The position numbers and the translations under genes are program-made. A stretch of 64,000 nucleotides of DNA. Origin: Streptomyces sp. DHE7-1. Lineage in GTDB: Bacteria > Actinomycetota > Actinomycetes > Streptomycetales > Streptomycetaceae. The notes beneath the pieces are model-generated. The model ran no database searches and was not told the origin of the DNA. It saw only the letters and a program-made list of their open reading frames with translations. The stretch is from assembly GCA_016432725.1 (NCBI GenBank), contig JACJDG010000003.1, positions 6,168,001 to 6,232,000 on the forward strand, given 5' to 3'. Shown piece after piece: positions 34,171 to 45,080 of the stretch (position 1 is its first letter; every line of letters starts with the position of its first letter).

Positions 34171-36540
34171 TCAGCCCTCGACGGTCCGCTCCAGCAGGGC
34201 CACGGGGAACGCGCCGAAGAGGTCCGCCGCACGCGCGTGTCCGGTGAACTCCCGTCCCGGGCCGAGCAGGTCGGCCCACCGCCCGGGCGGCAGCTCCAGG
34301 CGGGTCTCCCGCCAGCCGCCCGAGTCCGCCAGCCGCAGCGACAGCCGGGTCACCGCCGTGACCACCTCACCCGAACGAGTGAACGCCAGGCAGTGCTCCG
34401 CGGCCGGCCCGTCCGCCGCCAGCGGGGCGTACGTCGCGCTCGTGCCGAACGCGCCGGGCCGGCGGGCGCGCAGCCGCAGGGCCGCCGCCGTCAGCGCGTC
34501 CTTCTCGCCGGGAACCGGGGGCGGGAACGGAACCGGCCGCCGGTTGTCCGGGTCGACCAGTGCCCGGTACTCGCTCTCCGTGCCCTGGTACAGGTCCGGC
34601 ACCCCCGGCATCGTGAGCTGGACCAGCGCGGTGCCCAGGACGTTCGCCCGGATGTGCGGATCCAGCGCCTTGCGCAGGGCGGCCACCCGCTCGCCGGGCG
34701 GCCCGCACGGTCCCGCCGTCAGGAACGCGGCCACCGCCTCCTCGTACGACGGCTCCTGCTCAGTCCAGCTCGTGTACATCCCCGCCTCGCGGACGTGCTT
34801 GAGCAGCGCCTCCCGGATCCGCTCCTCGTCCGCGGGACCGAGCCCGAACACCGTCTGCCAGGCCGCCCAGGCGAGCTGCCCGTCGGGGGCGGCCGCCTCG
34901 CCCCGGGAGACCTCGGCGAGCACCTTCGCCCAGCTGTCCGGGCACTCGGTGAGCACGGCCAGCGCGGCCCGCACGTCCGCGCTGCGCTTGGTGTCATGGG
35001 TGGTGACGACCGTGCCGGTGGCCGGCCAGTCGCGCTGCACGCGCGCGCAGTACGCGTGGAAGTCCTCCGGGGACACCCCGGGCGAGCCCGGATCGCCGCC
35101 CACCTCGGCCGCCGGGAGCAGCGGCACGTAGCGGTAGAACGCGGTGTCCTCCACGGCCTTGGCGCGCAGCGCCGACGCGGTCTGCGCGAACCGGGTGCGG
35201 AACTCCAGCCGGTCGGCGGCGTCCGGGGCCGAGGGATCGCCCGGGTCCCCGACGAGCAGCCGCCGCACGACGCCCACCGCGTCCGCCTCCTCGGGCACCA
35301 CGAAGGCCAGCCGGGCCTCCTCGGCGGCCTGCTCGGTGATGACGGCCGAGGCGTCCTGGGAGGCGTAGGGCCGGTAGACCCGCATCCGCACCAGCAGCTC
35401 CTCCACGGCCGTGCGCAGCGCCCACGGCGCCCGGTCGCGCAGCGACAGGTCGGGTGAACCGGCGCACAGCCGGGCCGCCACCCGGGTGAGCCGGTCGGTC
35501 TCGGTGGCCAGTTCGTGCGTGAGCACCTTGTAGGCGGCCCGCCGGACGGTGGCGTCCCAGTTGCCGCCCCGGTCCGTCTGCGGGGCCGCGAACGCCCGGT
35601 AGCGGCCGAGCAGCTCGTAGGCCCCGGTGCGGTCCGTGAACAGCCCGTCGACGTGGCGCAGGGCGTCGTAGCCCGTGGTGCCCGCCACCGGCCAGGAGGC
35701 GGGCAGGGACTCGCCGTCGGCGAGGATCTTCTCCACCACGGTCCACCGCCCGCCGGTGGCCTCGTGCAGGCGCCGCAGATAGGCGTCGGGGTCCGCGAGC
35801 CCGTCGGGGTGGTCGATCCGCAGCCCGTCGACCACGCCCTCGTGGAGCAGCTGGAGGATCTTGCCGTGGGTGGCGTCGAACACCTCCGGGTCCTCCACGC
35901 GCACCCCGATCAGCTCGGAGATGCTGAAGAAGCGCCGGTAGTTCAGCTCGGTACGGGCCAGCCGCCACCACACCGGGCGGTACCACTGCGCGTCCAGCAG
36001 CCGGGGCAGCGGGAGGCCGGCGGTGCCCTCGCGGACCGGGAAGGCGTGGTCGTGGTAGCGCAGCACGTCGCCGTCGACCACCAGTTCGTCCAGCACGGAG
36101 CCGGCCGGCCCGCCGAGCACCGGCAGCAGCACCCGGCCGCCCTGCGCCGCCCAGTCGATGTCGAACCAGCGCGCGTACGGCGACTCGGGCCCCTCGCGCA
36201 GCACCTCCCACAGGGCCCGGTTGTGCCGGGGCGCCATGGCCATGTGGTTCGGCACGATGTCCACCACCAGGCCCAGGCCGTGCTCGCGCGCGGTCCGTGC
36301 CAGCGCGCGCAGCCCGTCCTCGCCGCCCAGTTCCTCGCGCACGCGCGTGTGGTCCACGACGTCGTAGCCGTGCGTGGATCCCGGGACGGACTCCAGGACG
36401 GGGGACAGGTGCAGGTGCGAGACGCCCAGCGACGCCAGGTACGGGACCGCCGCCGCGGCGGCGGCGAACGGGAACGAGGGCTGCAGTTGCAGCCGGTAGG
36501 TGGCGGTGGGCGCCTCGGGTCCGGGTCGCGCAGCAGTCAT
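34171..36540 (-). CDS. treY: Malto-oligosyltrehalose synthase
   Basis: This 789-aa GH13 enzyme converts the reducing-end glucose of maltodextrins to an alpha-1,1 linkage. It shows TYRLQLQPSFPFAAAAAAVPYLASLG at the N-terminus (the hallmark of TreY), VVDIVPNHMA, VDGLRIDHPDGLADP, WTVVEKILADGE and VVTTHDTKRSADVRAAL. The length is usual for the family. It starts at ATG 36540, 94 bp after the glgX stop; a hairpin lies in that gap. Together with TreZ it forms the TreYZ route from glycogen to trehalose, important in aerial hyphae and spores. Confidence 0.93.
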   Translation of the reverse strand: MTAARPGPEAPTATYRLQLQPSFPFAAAAAAVPYLASLGVSHLHLSPVLESVPGSTHGYDVVDHTRVREELGGEDGLRALARTAREHGLGLVVDIVPNHMAMAPRHNRALWEVLREGPESPYARWFDIDWAAQGGRVLLPVLGGPAGSVLDELVVDGDVLRYHDHAFPVREGTAGLPLPRLLDAQWYRPVWWRLARTELNYRRFFSISELIGVRVEDPEVFDATHGKILQLLHEGVVDGLRIDHPDGLADPDAYLRRLHEATGGRWTVVEKILADGESLPASWPVAGTTGYDALRHVDGLFTDRTGAYELLGRYRAFAAPQTDRGGNWDATVRRAAYKVLTHELATETDRLTRVAARLCAGSPDLSLRDRAPWALRTAVEELLVRMRVYRPYASQDASAVITEQAAEEARLAFVVPEEADAVGVVRRLLVGDPGDPSAPDAADRLEFRTRFAQTASALRAKAVEDTAFYRYVPLLPAAEVGGDPGSPGVSPEDFHAYCARVQRDWPATGTVVTTHDTKRSADVRAALAVLTECPDSWAKVLAEVSRGEAAAPDGQLAWAAWQTVFGLGPADEERIREALLKHVREAGMYTSWTEQEPSYEEAVAAFLTAGPCGPPGERVAALRKALDPHIRANVLGTALVQLTMPGVPDLYQGTESEYRALVDPDNRRPVPFPPPVPGEKDALTAAALRLRARRPGAFGTSATYAPLAADGPAAEHCLAFTRSGEVVTAVTRLSLRLADSGGWRETRLELPPGRWADLLGPGREFTGHARAADLFGAFPVALLERTVEG

Positions 36541-36592
36541 GGAACCCTACGTACCCCGCGCGCCGGATTTCGTGTCATCCCCGACGCACGCG

Positions 36593-36622
36593 GGGGGCGT
36601 GCGCCGGAGTGCGCACGCCCCC
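36593..36622 (-). terminator. Hairpin downstream of glgX
   Basis: GGGGGCGTGCGC (36593-36604) pairs perfectly with GCGCACGCCCCC (36611-36622), a 12-bp stem with a 6-nt loop. It begins 13 bp beyond the glgX stop and precedes the treY start, so treY may need its own promoter or read-through. Confidence 0.55.
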
Positions 36623-36634
36623 TCGCGGACCGGT

Positions 36635-38778
<2,144 letters not shown>

Positions 38779-38974
38779 GACCACGACTCTTCCAGGTGTG
38801 CGGGCCCGCTGGGGGCGCGTTGGCTGCGAGTCTCCCCGAAAGTGAGGGAACCTCCCGGGACTTACCGCCCTCTTACGGGCCGACCAGTGCATACGGCGAC
38901 TCGTGTACCCGCCGTGTGCCGAATCAGTGGGGATACACGTACTCCCGGGGAATCAGGGGGAGTAGGGGGCGGAT

Positions 38975-39796
38975 GTGCGCGAGACAGTGCACCGGCATCT
39001 GGGCAAAGTGGTGGCCGGCGCGGCCCTGGCGGTGGCCGGGACCGCGGTGATGGTGGCGGTCACCCTGCCCGGCACGGCGGGGGCCGACGAAACGGGAGGG
39101 AACAAGGGGGGCGGCGGCGGTACGCCGGCCGCCCAGCAGGCGGGCCAGGGGCCGGGCGACGTCCCGCCGGGCGTCGTGCGGCAGGCGCCGGCCGAGGGCG
39201 AGAAGGGCACGGGCCGCGACCCGCTGACCGACGACGAGATCCGGCGGGTCGAGAGCATCGCCGTGAGCGGGCAGTCGCTCGGCGCCGGTGAGAACGTCGA
39301 CGGGCACCGGGGCCCGCAGCGGCTGAGCGTCGACCTGGCCGATCCGGAGACGGACGAACTCGACGACCCGGGAGCGCCGCGCCGGGCCGACGTGAGCTTC
39401 TACGACTACAGGCGCGACGCGCTGATCACCAGGACGGTGGACCTGGGGACCGGCAAGGTCGTCGGCAGCGTCACCAGCCACGGCGTCCAGCCGCCGCTGA
39501 GCCGGGACGAGAACGCCGAGGCGGCCAGGCTGCTGATGGCCGACCCGCTGGGCGCGGGCCTCAAGGCGGACTACCGGGACGCCACCGGCCACGAGCTGAC
39601 CTCGCCGGACCAGCTCCGGCTGAACGGAGCCGTCTACCGCGCCACCCCGGGCGGGCAGCCGGCCGTGCTCGACAAGTGCGGCGAGCACCGCTGCGTACGG
39701 CTGTTCCCGAAGGTCAAGAACGGCCCCTGGATCGACGCCAGGTGGCTGGTCGTCGACCTCAGCGCCCGCAAGGTCGGCCGGCTCGAACGCCACTGA
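38975..39796 (+). CDS. Secreted protein (signal-peptide, Gly-rich), partner of the amine-oxidase-like gene
   Basis: This 273-aa protein starts at GTG 38975 after AGTAGGGGG. It has a signal peptide (HLGKVVAGAALAVAGTAVMVAVTLPGTAGA) and a Gly/Pro/Gln-rich linker to about residue 80. The globular part (RRADVSFYDYRRDALITRTVDLGTGKVV, LKADYRDATGHELTS, DKCGEHRCVRLFPKV, WLVVDLSARKVGRLE) resembles the small N-terminal (N2/N3) domains of copper amine oxidases, with cystatin-like strands. It is followed after 57 bp by the catalytic-domain gene. The two may be halves of a split secreted amine oxidase; that link is inferred. Confidence 0.68.
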   Translation: MRETVHRHLGKVVAGAALAVAGTAVMVAVTLPGTAGADETGGNKGGGGGTPAAQQAGQGPGDVPPGVVRQAPAEGEKGTGRDPLTDDEIRRVESIAVSGQSLGAGENVDGHRGPQRLSVDLADPETDELDDPGAPRRADVSFYDYRRDALITRTVDLGTGKVVGSVTSHGVQPPLSRDENAEAARLLMADPLGAGLKADYRDATGHELTSPDQLRLNGAVYRATPGGQPAVLDKCGEHRCVRLFPKVKNGPWIDARWLVVDLSARKVGRLERH

Positions 39797-39853
39797 GCCA
39801 GGCGGCCCGTCCACCCTTCCGACTCGCACCTCCTGCAAGGGAGTCATTTCCTC

Positions 39854-41197
39854 ATGCGTGAACAGAGTTCGACCAGCGGCCCCGGGCCGCGCAGATCCGG
39901 CCGTGCCCGTACGCGCGCGGCCGTCGGCCTCACCGTGGCCGCGCTGGCCGCCGGCGTGACGGCCGGCGCCGGACCGGCCGCCGCCCGGCCGCAGGCCGCA
40001 CCGGCCGCCGCCGCGGACTGCAGCGCCGCCTACAAGATCGAGCAGAAGCTCTCCAGCGGCACCACCTGGCGGATGTGCTGGCGCTACGACAGCAAGGCCG
40101 GCCTGGTCCTGGAGAACGTCTCCTACCAGCCCAAGGGCGAGCCCAAGCCGATCAAGGTCCTCAACAGCGCCCGCCTGGCCCAGATAGACGTCCCCTATGA
40201 CGACGGCAGCGTCGAGTACGACGACCTGACCGGCTTCGGCTTCGCCCAGGGCCTGGTGAACCTGGCGCCCGGCGAGTGCCCCGGCGGCACCATCAGGACC
40301 GTCCGCGTCCCCGACTCCTGGGACCCGGACCATCCGGACGTCAAGGGCCTGTGCACCACCACGCGTTCGCGCGGCCACGCCTACCGGATGCAGGGCGACG
40401 CCGCCAACAAGGTCTTCCAGGCGCAGGGCAAGGACCTGCTTGTCTACACGGTCAACCAGGTCGGCTGGTACGAGTACATGACCGAGTGGCGCTTCCAGGA
40501 CGACGGCACCGTCAACATGAACGTCGGCGCCACCGGCAGCCTCTCCTACGAGGACTACGACGCCGGTGACGGCCGCGGCTGGCCCATCGGCAAGGGCGCC
40601 AAGGCCTACGCCACCAGCCACAGCCACAACGTCTTCTGGCGGCTGGACTTCGGCCTCGACGGCTCCTCGAAGACCAAGGTCGAGCAGTACGACTCGGCCG
40701 TCACCGCGCCCGCTCCCGGCCGGCAGGCGCCCACCGCCAAGACCACCCGCACCAAGATCACCAAGGAACTCGCGGGCGACTCCAAGACCTACCGCTGGTG
40801 GCGGATGGTCAGCGCGACCGGCAAGAACAAGGACGGGCACGCGCGTTCGTACGAGATCGTCCCCGGCCCGACCACGAAGTACCCGGGCCGCAGCTTCACC
40901 AAGCACGACGTGTACTTCACCCAGTACAACAAGTGCGAGCGGTTCGCGAGCAACAACCCGGGCTGCGCCGGTGGTTACCCGAAGTCCGTGGACAAGTGGG
41001 TCAACGGACAGACCCTCACTCACCCGGTCGTCTGGATGAACGTGGGCTTCCACCACATCGCCCGGGACGAGGACCAGCAGCCCATGCCGATCCACTGGCA
41101 GGGTTTCGCCATCGCGCCGCGCGACGTCACGGCTATGAATCCGCTCACTCCGGACGAGCTCTCGTGGCAGAACGGCCACTGGCGACCGCGTAGTTGA
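39854..41197 (+). CDS. Secreted copper amine oxidase-like protein with variant TPQ motif
   Basis: This 447-aa protein has a long twin-Arg-containing signal region (PRRSGRARTRAAVGLTVAALAAG). The body resembles the catalytic domain of copper amine oxidases: RLAQIDVPYDDGS, EYDDLTGFGFA around the catalytic Asp, and the cofactor site GWYEYMTEWRFQDDGT. Copper ligands fit SHSHNVFWRLDFGLDG and FHHIARDEDQQPMPIHWQGF. The usual N-Y-[DE]-Y reads W-Y-E-Y: the tyrosine that becomes topaquinone is kept but its Asn neighbour is Trp. Small N-terminal domains are absent and may be supplied by the preceding gene. Confidence 0.72.
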   Translation: MREQSSTSGPGPRRSGRARTRAAVGLTVAALAAGVTAGAGPAAARPQAAPAAAADCSAAYKIEQKLSSGTTWRMCWRYDSKAGLVLENVSYQPKGEPKPIKVLNSARLAQIDVPYDDGSVEYDDLTGFGFAQGLVNLAPGECPGGTIRTVRVPDSWDPDHPDVKGLCTTTRSRGHAYRMQGDAANKVFQAQGKDLLVYTVNQVGWYEYMTEWRFQDDGTVNMNVGATGSLSYEDYDAGDGRGWPIGKGAKAYATSHSHNVFWRLDFGLDGSSKTKVEQYDSAVTAPAPGRQAPTAKTTRTKITKELAGDSKTYRWWRMVSATGKNKDGHARSYEIVPGPTTKYPGRSFTKHDVYFTQYNKCERFASNNPGCAGGYPKSVDKWVNGQTLTHPVVWMNVGFHHIARDEDQQPMPIHWQGFAIAPRDVTAMNPLTPDELSWQNGHWRPRS

Positions 41198-41300
41198 GAA
41201 ACTGACCTGTCCATCCGGCTGCACCGCCGACCGCTCCCGGAGTACCCTTCCTTGATCGTTGACGTGGGGAAGGCCCGGGGTGGCGGAAGGCGGTGCGCGG

Positions 41301-42542
41301 GTGGGCTCGGGAGGGCTGGAGCTGCCCCCTGGTGACGAGGGTCACGAGGGGAACTCCACAGACGTCCCGCCCGGAGCGGTGTCCCTGGCCCGCCCGATGG
41401 ACGCCACCGGCTCCATCGGGCCGGAGCTCGACTGGGGCACCGACGCCTGGCTCGAGGTGCGCGTCCGCGCCCAGCGGGCGGGCCGGGCCTACATCTGGCT
41501 GAACCTGGTCGAGCAGCGGCTGCGCGCGGTCGTCGCCGCCGTGCTGCGGCCCGTCTACGAGCCCGTCCACGGCGACGACTGGGTGGTGGCCGCGGCCGGG
41601 CCCGCCGGGCAGGAATGGGTGCAGCGGGCGGTCGCCGTCCGCGAGGTCAGCCGCCGCAAGGGCTACCTGCTCGACCCGGCCGACGACAACGTGCTCAGTT
41701 TCCTCACGCTGCCGCAGCTGCGCGAGCTGATGGTGCAGCACTGGCCGTGCTTCGAGCCGTACTTCGACGAGCGCCGGGACGTCGAACTCGCCCTGGACGA
41801 GCTGGAGGTGACCCGCAACGTCGTCTCCCGCAACCGGGCCCTGTCCGAGGCGGTGCTGAACCAGGCCGAGCGGGCCTCGGCCCGGCTGCTGGAGATGCTC
41901 GGCACGGGCGGCGACGTGCCCTCCGCGCGCCGGCTGCCGGTCGACGCGGTGGAGGACCTGGTCGGCGACCGGTACGCGGACGTCGTCGCCGTCCACTCCG
42001 ACCGGGTGCGGCTCATGCGCCAGTTCCCGGCCGAGGACCTGTTCGGGGGCGCCCGCCGCCTCGACGCCATCGGCATAGGGCTCAACCTGCTGGTGCAGAA
42101 CTTCTCCGGCCGCCGGCTGGTCCGGCTCGCCGAGTCCGGTTGCCGGGTCCGGCTCCTCTTCCTGAACCCGGCCTCCAGCGCGGTCAAGCGCCGGGAGCGC
42201 GAGCTGGGGATGAAGCGGGGCGAACTGAGCCGGGCCGTCGAGATGAACATCCTGCACATGCGCCGGGTGCGGTCCCGGCTGCGCGACCCGGGGGCCTTCG
42301 AGATCCAGGTCTACGACGAGACGCCCCGCTTCACCGCCTACCTCGTGGACGGCGACGGCGCGGACGGCATCGGCGTGGTGCAGTCCTATCTGCGCGGGGC
42401 CCGCGGGATGGAGTCGCCGGTGCTGGTGCTGCGGGGCGGCGGCAAGCTACTCAAGTCGGACGACATGGGTGACGCCGGTATCTTCCCGACCTATCGCGAG
42501 GAATTCGAGCTGTCCTGGGCCGATTCGCGCCCCGTGTCCTGA
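41301..42542 (+). CDS. SAV2148-family HEPN domain protein
   Basis: This 413-aa protein is very conserved in Streptomyces. It starts at GTG 41301 (VGSGGLELPPGDEG) after GGAAGG; an in-frame GTG at 41280 is an alternative. The N-terminal half is helical HEPN-like (AQRAGRAYIWLNLVEQRLRAVVAAVLRP, HWPCFEPYFDERRDVELALDELEVTRNVVSRNRAL). R-x4-H is hard to place, so RNase activity is uncertain. The C-terminal half (AIGIGLNLLVQNFSGRRLVRL, LFLNPAS, FPTYREEFELSW) resembles a phospholipase D-like or STAND-associated fold seen next to stress and conflict genes. No operon partner is close. Function unknown. Confidence 0.8.
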   Translation: MGSGGLELPPGDEGHEGNSTDVPPGAVSLARPMDATGSIGPELDWGTDAWLEVRVRAQRAGRAYIWLNLVEQRLRAVVAAVLRPVYEPVHGDDWVVAAAGPAGQEWVQRAVAVREVSRRKGYLLDPADDNVLSFLTLPQLRELMVQHWPCFEPYFDERRDVELALDELEVTRNVVSRNRALSEAVLNQAERASARLLEMLGTGGDVPSARRLPVDAVEDLVGDRYADVVAVHSDRVRLMRQFPAEDLFGGARRLDAIGIGLNLLVQNFSGRRLVRLAESGCRVRLLFLNPASSAVKRRERELGMKRGELSRAVEMNILHMRRVRSRLRDPGAFEIQVYDETPRFTAYLVDGDGADGIGVVQSYLRGARGMESPVLVLRGGGKLLKSDDMGDAGIFPTYREEFELSWADSRPVS

Positions 42543-42643
42543 ACTGTCCGGGCGGGCAAGCGGAACGCGCTCCTCGGATTGTCAGTGCCGCGTGCGATGG
42601 TGGGAGCCACTGGGGGAAAGCACCACAAGAAGGGGGGCCGCCC

Positions 42644-43369
42644 ATGGGCTGGCACCGGGAGCTGCTGATCGGCTTCGACCTGGAAACCACGGGCACGGAC
42701 CCGCACGAGGCGCGCATCGTCACCGGCGCGGTCATCGAGGTCAGGGCCGGAGAGCCCTTGGGGCGCCGGGAATGGCTGGCGGATCCGGGCGTGGAGATCC
42801 CGGCCGACGCCGTCGCGGTGCACGGCATCAGCAACGAACGGGCGACGGCCGAGGGCAGCCCGGCCGACCGGGTGGCCGACGCCATCGCGGACGTGCTGGT
42901 GTCGTACTGGCGGGCCGGTGTCCCGGTGGTCGCGTACAACGCGGCCTTCGACCTCACCCTGCTCTCCGCCGAACTGCGCCGCCACGGCCTGCCGTCCCTC
43001 ACCGACCGGCTGGACGGCGCGCCTCCCGCTCCGGTGATCGACCCCTACACCATCGACCGCTGGGCCGACCGGTACCGCCGCGGCAAGCGGAACCTGGAGG
43101 CGGTCTGCGCGGAGTACGGCATAGTCCTCGACGCGGCCCACGACGCCTGCGCCGACGCCCTGGCCGCGGCCCGCCTCGCCGCCGCGATAGCCACCCGCCA
43201 CCCCAAGATCGCCGCCCTCGGCCCGGCGGAGCTCCACACCCGCCAGATCGAGTGGTACGCCGCGTGGGCGGCCGACTTCCAGTCCTTCCTCCGCCGCAAG
43301 GGCGACGAGACGGCGGTCATCGACGGCACGTGGCCGGTCCGCCACCTCCCGGACAGCCTGCCGGCCTAG
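42644..43369 (+). CDS. DEDDh 3'-5' exonuclease (DnaQ-like)
   Basis: This 241-aa protein starts at ATG 42644 after AAGAAGGGGGG. The exonuclease motifs are in order: FDLETTGTDP (Exo I), PVVAYNAAFDLTLL (Exo II) and HDACADALAAA (Exo III, H-x4-D). It is a stand-alone proofreading-type exonuclease for DNA or RNA 3' ends. The C-terminal tail (QIEWYAAWAADFQSFLRRKGD) is typical of the Streptomyces group. No associated polymerase gene lies nearby. Confidence 0.87.
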   Translation: MGWHRELLIGFDLETTGTDPHEARIVTGAVIEVRAGEPLGRREWLADPGVEIPADAVAVHGISNERATAEGSPADRVADAIADVLVSYWRAGVPVVAYNAAFDLTLLSAELRRHGLPSLTDRLDGAPPAPVIDPYTIDRWADRYRRGKRNLEAVCAEYGIVLDAAHDACADALAAARLAAAIATRHPKIAALGPAELHTRQIEWYAAWAADFQSFLRRKGDETAVIDGTWPVRHLPDSLPA

Positions 43370-43396
43370 CCCGGTCCGCCGCCCGCCCTCCACGGG

Positions 43397-43885
43397 TCAG
43401 CCGGTGTCCGGCAGTTCCCCGAGGAGGCCGTCCTCGTCGGCCCTCCGCCGGGCCAGCAGCGCGTTGTAGGCCCGTACCGACGTCAGCCACCGCCACGGCT
43501 GGACCTCGTCCAGCGTGAGCCCGGGGCACGCGAGTTGGTGCGGTATCCGGCAGGTGGTGCCGGGCGTGGGTTCGTCCAGCCCGCCGTTCCAGGCGGTGCC
43601 GTTGCCGTCGATGTGCCAGCGGTGCCCGCCGGGCACGAGATGCGCGGGAACGGTGAGCCGCGGTTCGAGCAGGACGTGCTGCCCGGTGTAGGTGGCCCGC
43701 CGGTCACCGGTGAGCCCGCAGTGGGGGCAGTGCGGCGGAGCGGGCGGTTCGGGACCGGTGGCGCCGTCGCGGACGGCCTGGGCCCGGTCCGCGGTCTCCC
43801 ACGGGCCGGGGGTGCCGGCCGGTGGCTGCCGGGATCCGTCGGGACCGGGTGCGGGTAACGGAATGACGCTGTCGGTGTCCCCCAT
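43397..43885 (-). CDS. DUF6083 family protein with zinc-binding cysteines
   Basis: From ATG 43885 (MGDTDSVIPLP) the protein has 162 aa; the frame is open to 43963, so the start is uncertain. It has HCPHCG, ATYTGQHVLLEP, AHLVPGGHRWHIDGNGTAWNGG and a second Cys pair TTCRIPHQLACPG. The pattern suggests a zinc-ribbon fold with a beta-rich core. This layout matches DUF6083, frequent in Streptomyces and without known function. Confidence 0.72.
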   Translation of the reverse strand: MGDTDSVIPLPAPGPDGSRQPPAGTPGPWETADRAQAVRDGATGPEPPAPPHCPHCGLTGDRRATYTGQHVLLEPRLTVPAHLVPGGHRWHIDGNGTAWNGGLDEPTPGTTCRIPHQLACPGLTLDEVQPWRWLTSVRAYNALLARRRADEDGLLGELPDTG

Positions 43886-44058
43886 GCCGTCGAGCGTGCG
43901 GGCGGCCCGGCCGGGCGGGACAGGGCGCGAACCGGGCGCATCGGGAGCAGACGGGCGGGGCACGCCGGCGCGGCCGGGGCCTTCCGCGGCGGGCGGGCCG
44001 CGAGGCCTCCGCGGACGGACGGGGCGCGACGGCTGTCACGAGGCGGCGGCGCGGCCCC

Positions 44059-44922
44059 TCAGAACGGGTACCACCGCACGGCCTCGTCCCCGTCGCGCAG
44101 CGATCCGACCCGGCGCCGGAACTCGGCCAGCGCCTTGGGGTTGGCGGCCGCGTGCTGGGCCAGCCACGCGCAGCTCGCCGTCTCGCGGGCGCCCCGCAGC
44201 ACCGAGCAGCCCTCCCACTCCCGTACGTCCCAGCCGTAGGCCGAGACGAAGGAGTCGTACGCCTGCGCGGGCAGCCCGTAGCGGTCCCGGGACAGGGCCA
44301 TCACCACCAGATCGTGCTCGCGCAGGTCCGCGGAGAAGGTCTCCAGGTCCACCAGCACCGGCCCGTCCGGTCCCACGTGCACATTGCGGGGCAGCGCGTC
44401 CCCGTGGATCGGGCCCGGGACCAGACGGGGCGTCAGTGCCGCGGCGGCGGCCGCGAACCCGTCCCTGCGCTCGCGCAGATACGCGGCGTCCTCCGGGTCG
44501 ATGGACCCGCCCGCGAGCCGCAGCCAGCGCTCCACACCGCCCAGCAGGTCCCGGGGCGGCAGCGTGAAGGCGGGCGCGGGAAGCGCGTGCACGGCCCGCA
44601 GCAGCACGGCCAGATCGCGGGGCTCGGCCGGCCGCACGGCATCCGGCAGCCGGTGCCACACGGTGACGGGGTGCCCCTCCACCAGCAGCGGCCCGGGCTC
44701 GGCGGCCCGCACCGCGGGCACACCCGCCCCGGCCAGCCACCCGGCGATGTCCAGCTCGCGCCGGGCCCGGTCCAGCAGTTCGGCGTCACGGCCCACCTTG
44801 ACCACCAGCTCACCGGCCGCGAACACCGCGTTCTCTCCGAAGGCGATGAGCCGCGCGTCGCCGGCCGGGCCCGGCAGGACCTTCGCCGCGGCCAGTACGT
44901 CCCGCGCCCGTGCCTCGTCCAT
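44059..44922 (-). CDS. Aminoglycoside phosphotransferase family kinase
   Basis: This 287-aa kinase-fold protein has an N-lobe with VVKVGRD (ATP Lys), the catalytic loop PIHGDALPRNVHV (intact Asp and Asn) and the metal site VLVDLETFS. The substrate may be a small molecule such as an aminoglycoside, choline or homoserine; the sequence does not say. Start ATG 44922. Unlike the other phosphotransferase-fold protein of the window (28712-29659), it appears catalytically competent. Confidence 0.82.
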   Translation of the reverse strand: MDEARARDVLAAAKVLPGPAGDARLIAFGENAVFAAGELVVKVGRDAELLDRARRELDIAGWLAGAGVPAVRAAEPGPLLVEGHPVTVWHRLPDAVRPAEPRDLAVLLRAVHALPAPAFTLPPRDLLGGVERWLRLAGGSIDPEDAAYLRERRDGFAAAAAALTPRLVPGPIHGDALPRNVHVGPDGPVLVDLETFSADLREHDLVVMALSRDRYGLPAQAYDSFVSAYGWDVREWEGCSVLRGARETASCAWLAQHAAANPKALAEFRRRVGSLRDGDEAVRWYPF

Positions 44923-45080
44923 CGTCAGCCTCCGTGCCCTCTCCGTACCGTTCCGGCCGCCGTGGCCCGCGGCCAGTCTCCCATTCGCACAGGTAGGGCC
45001 GTGTGCGCGGTCCCTTGACGGGGTTCCGCGCCTTTACGAACATGAACACGCCAACGAGGTCGGGCGAAGGGGCTGATGCC

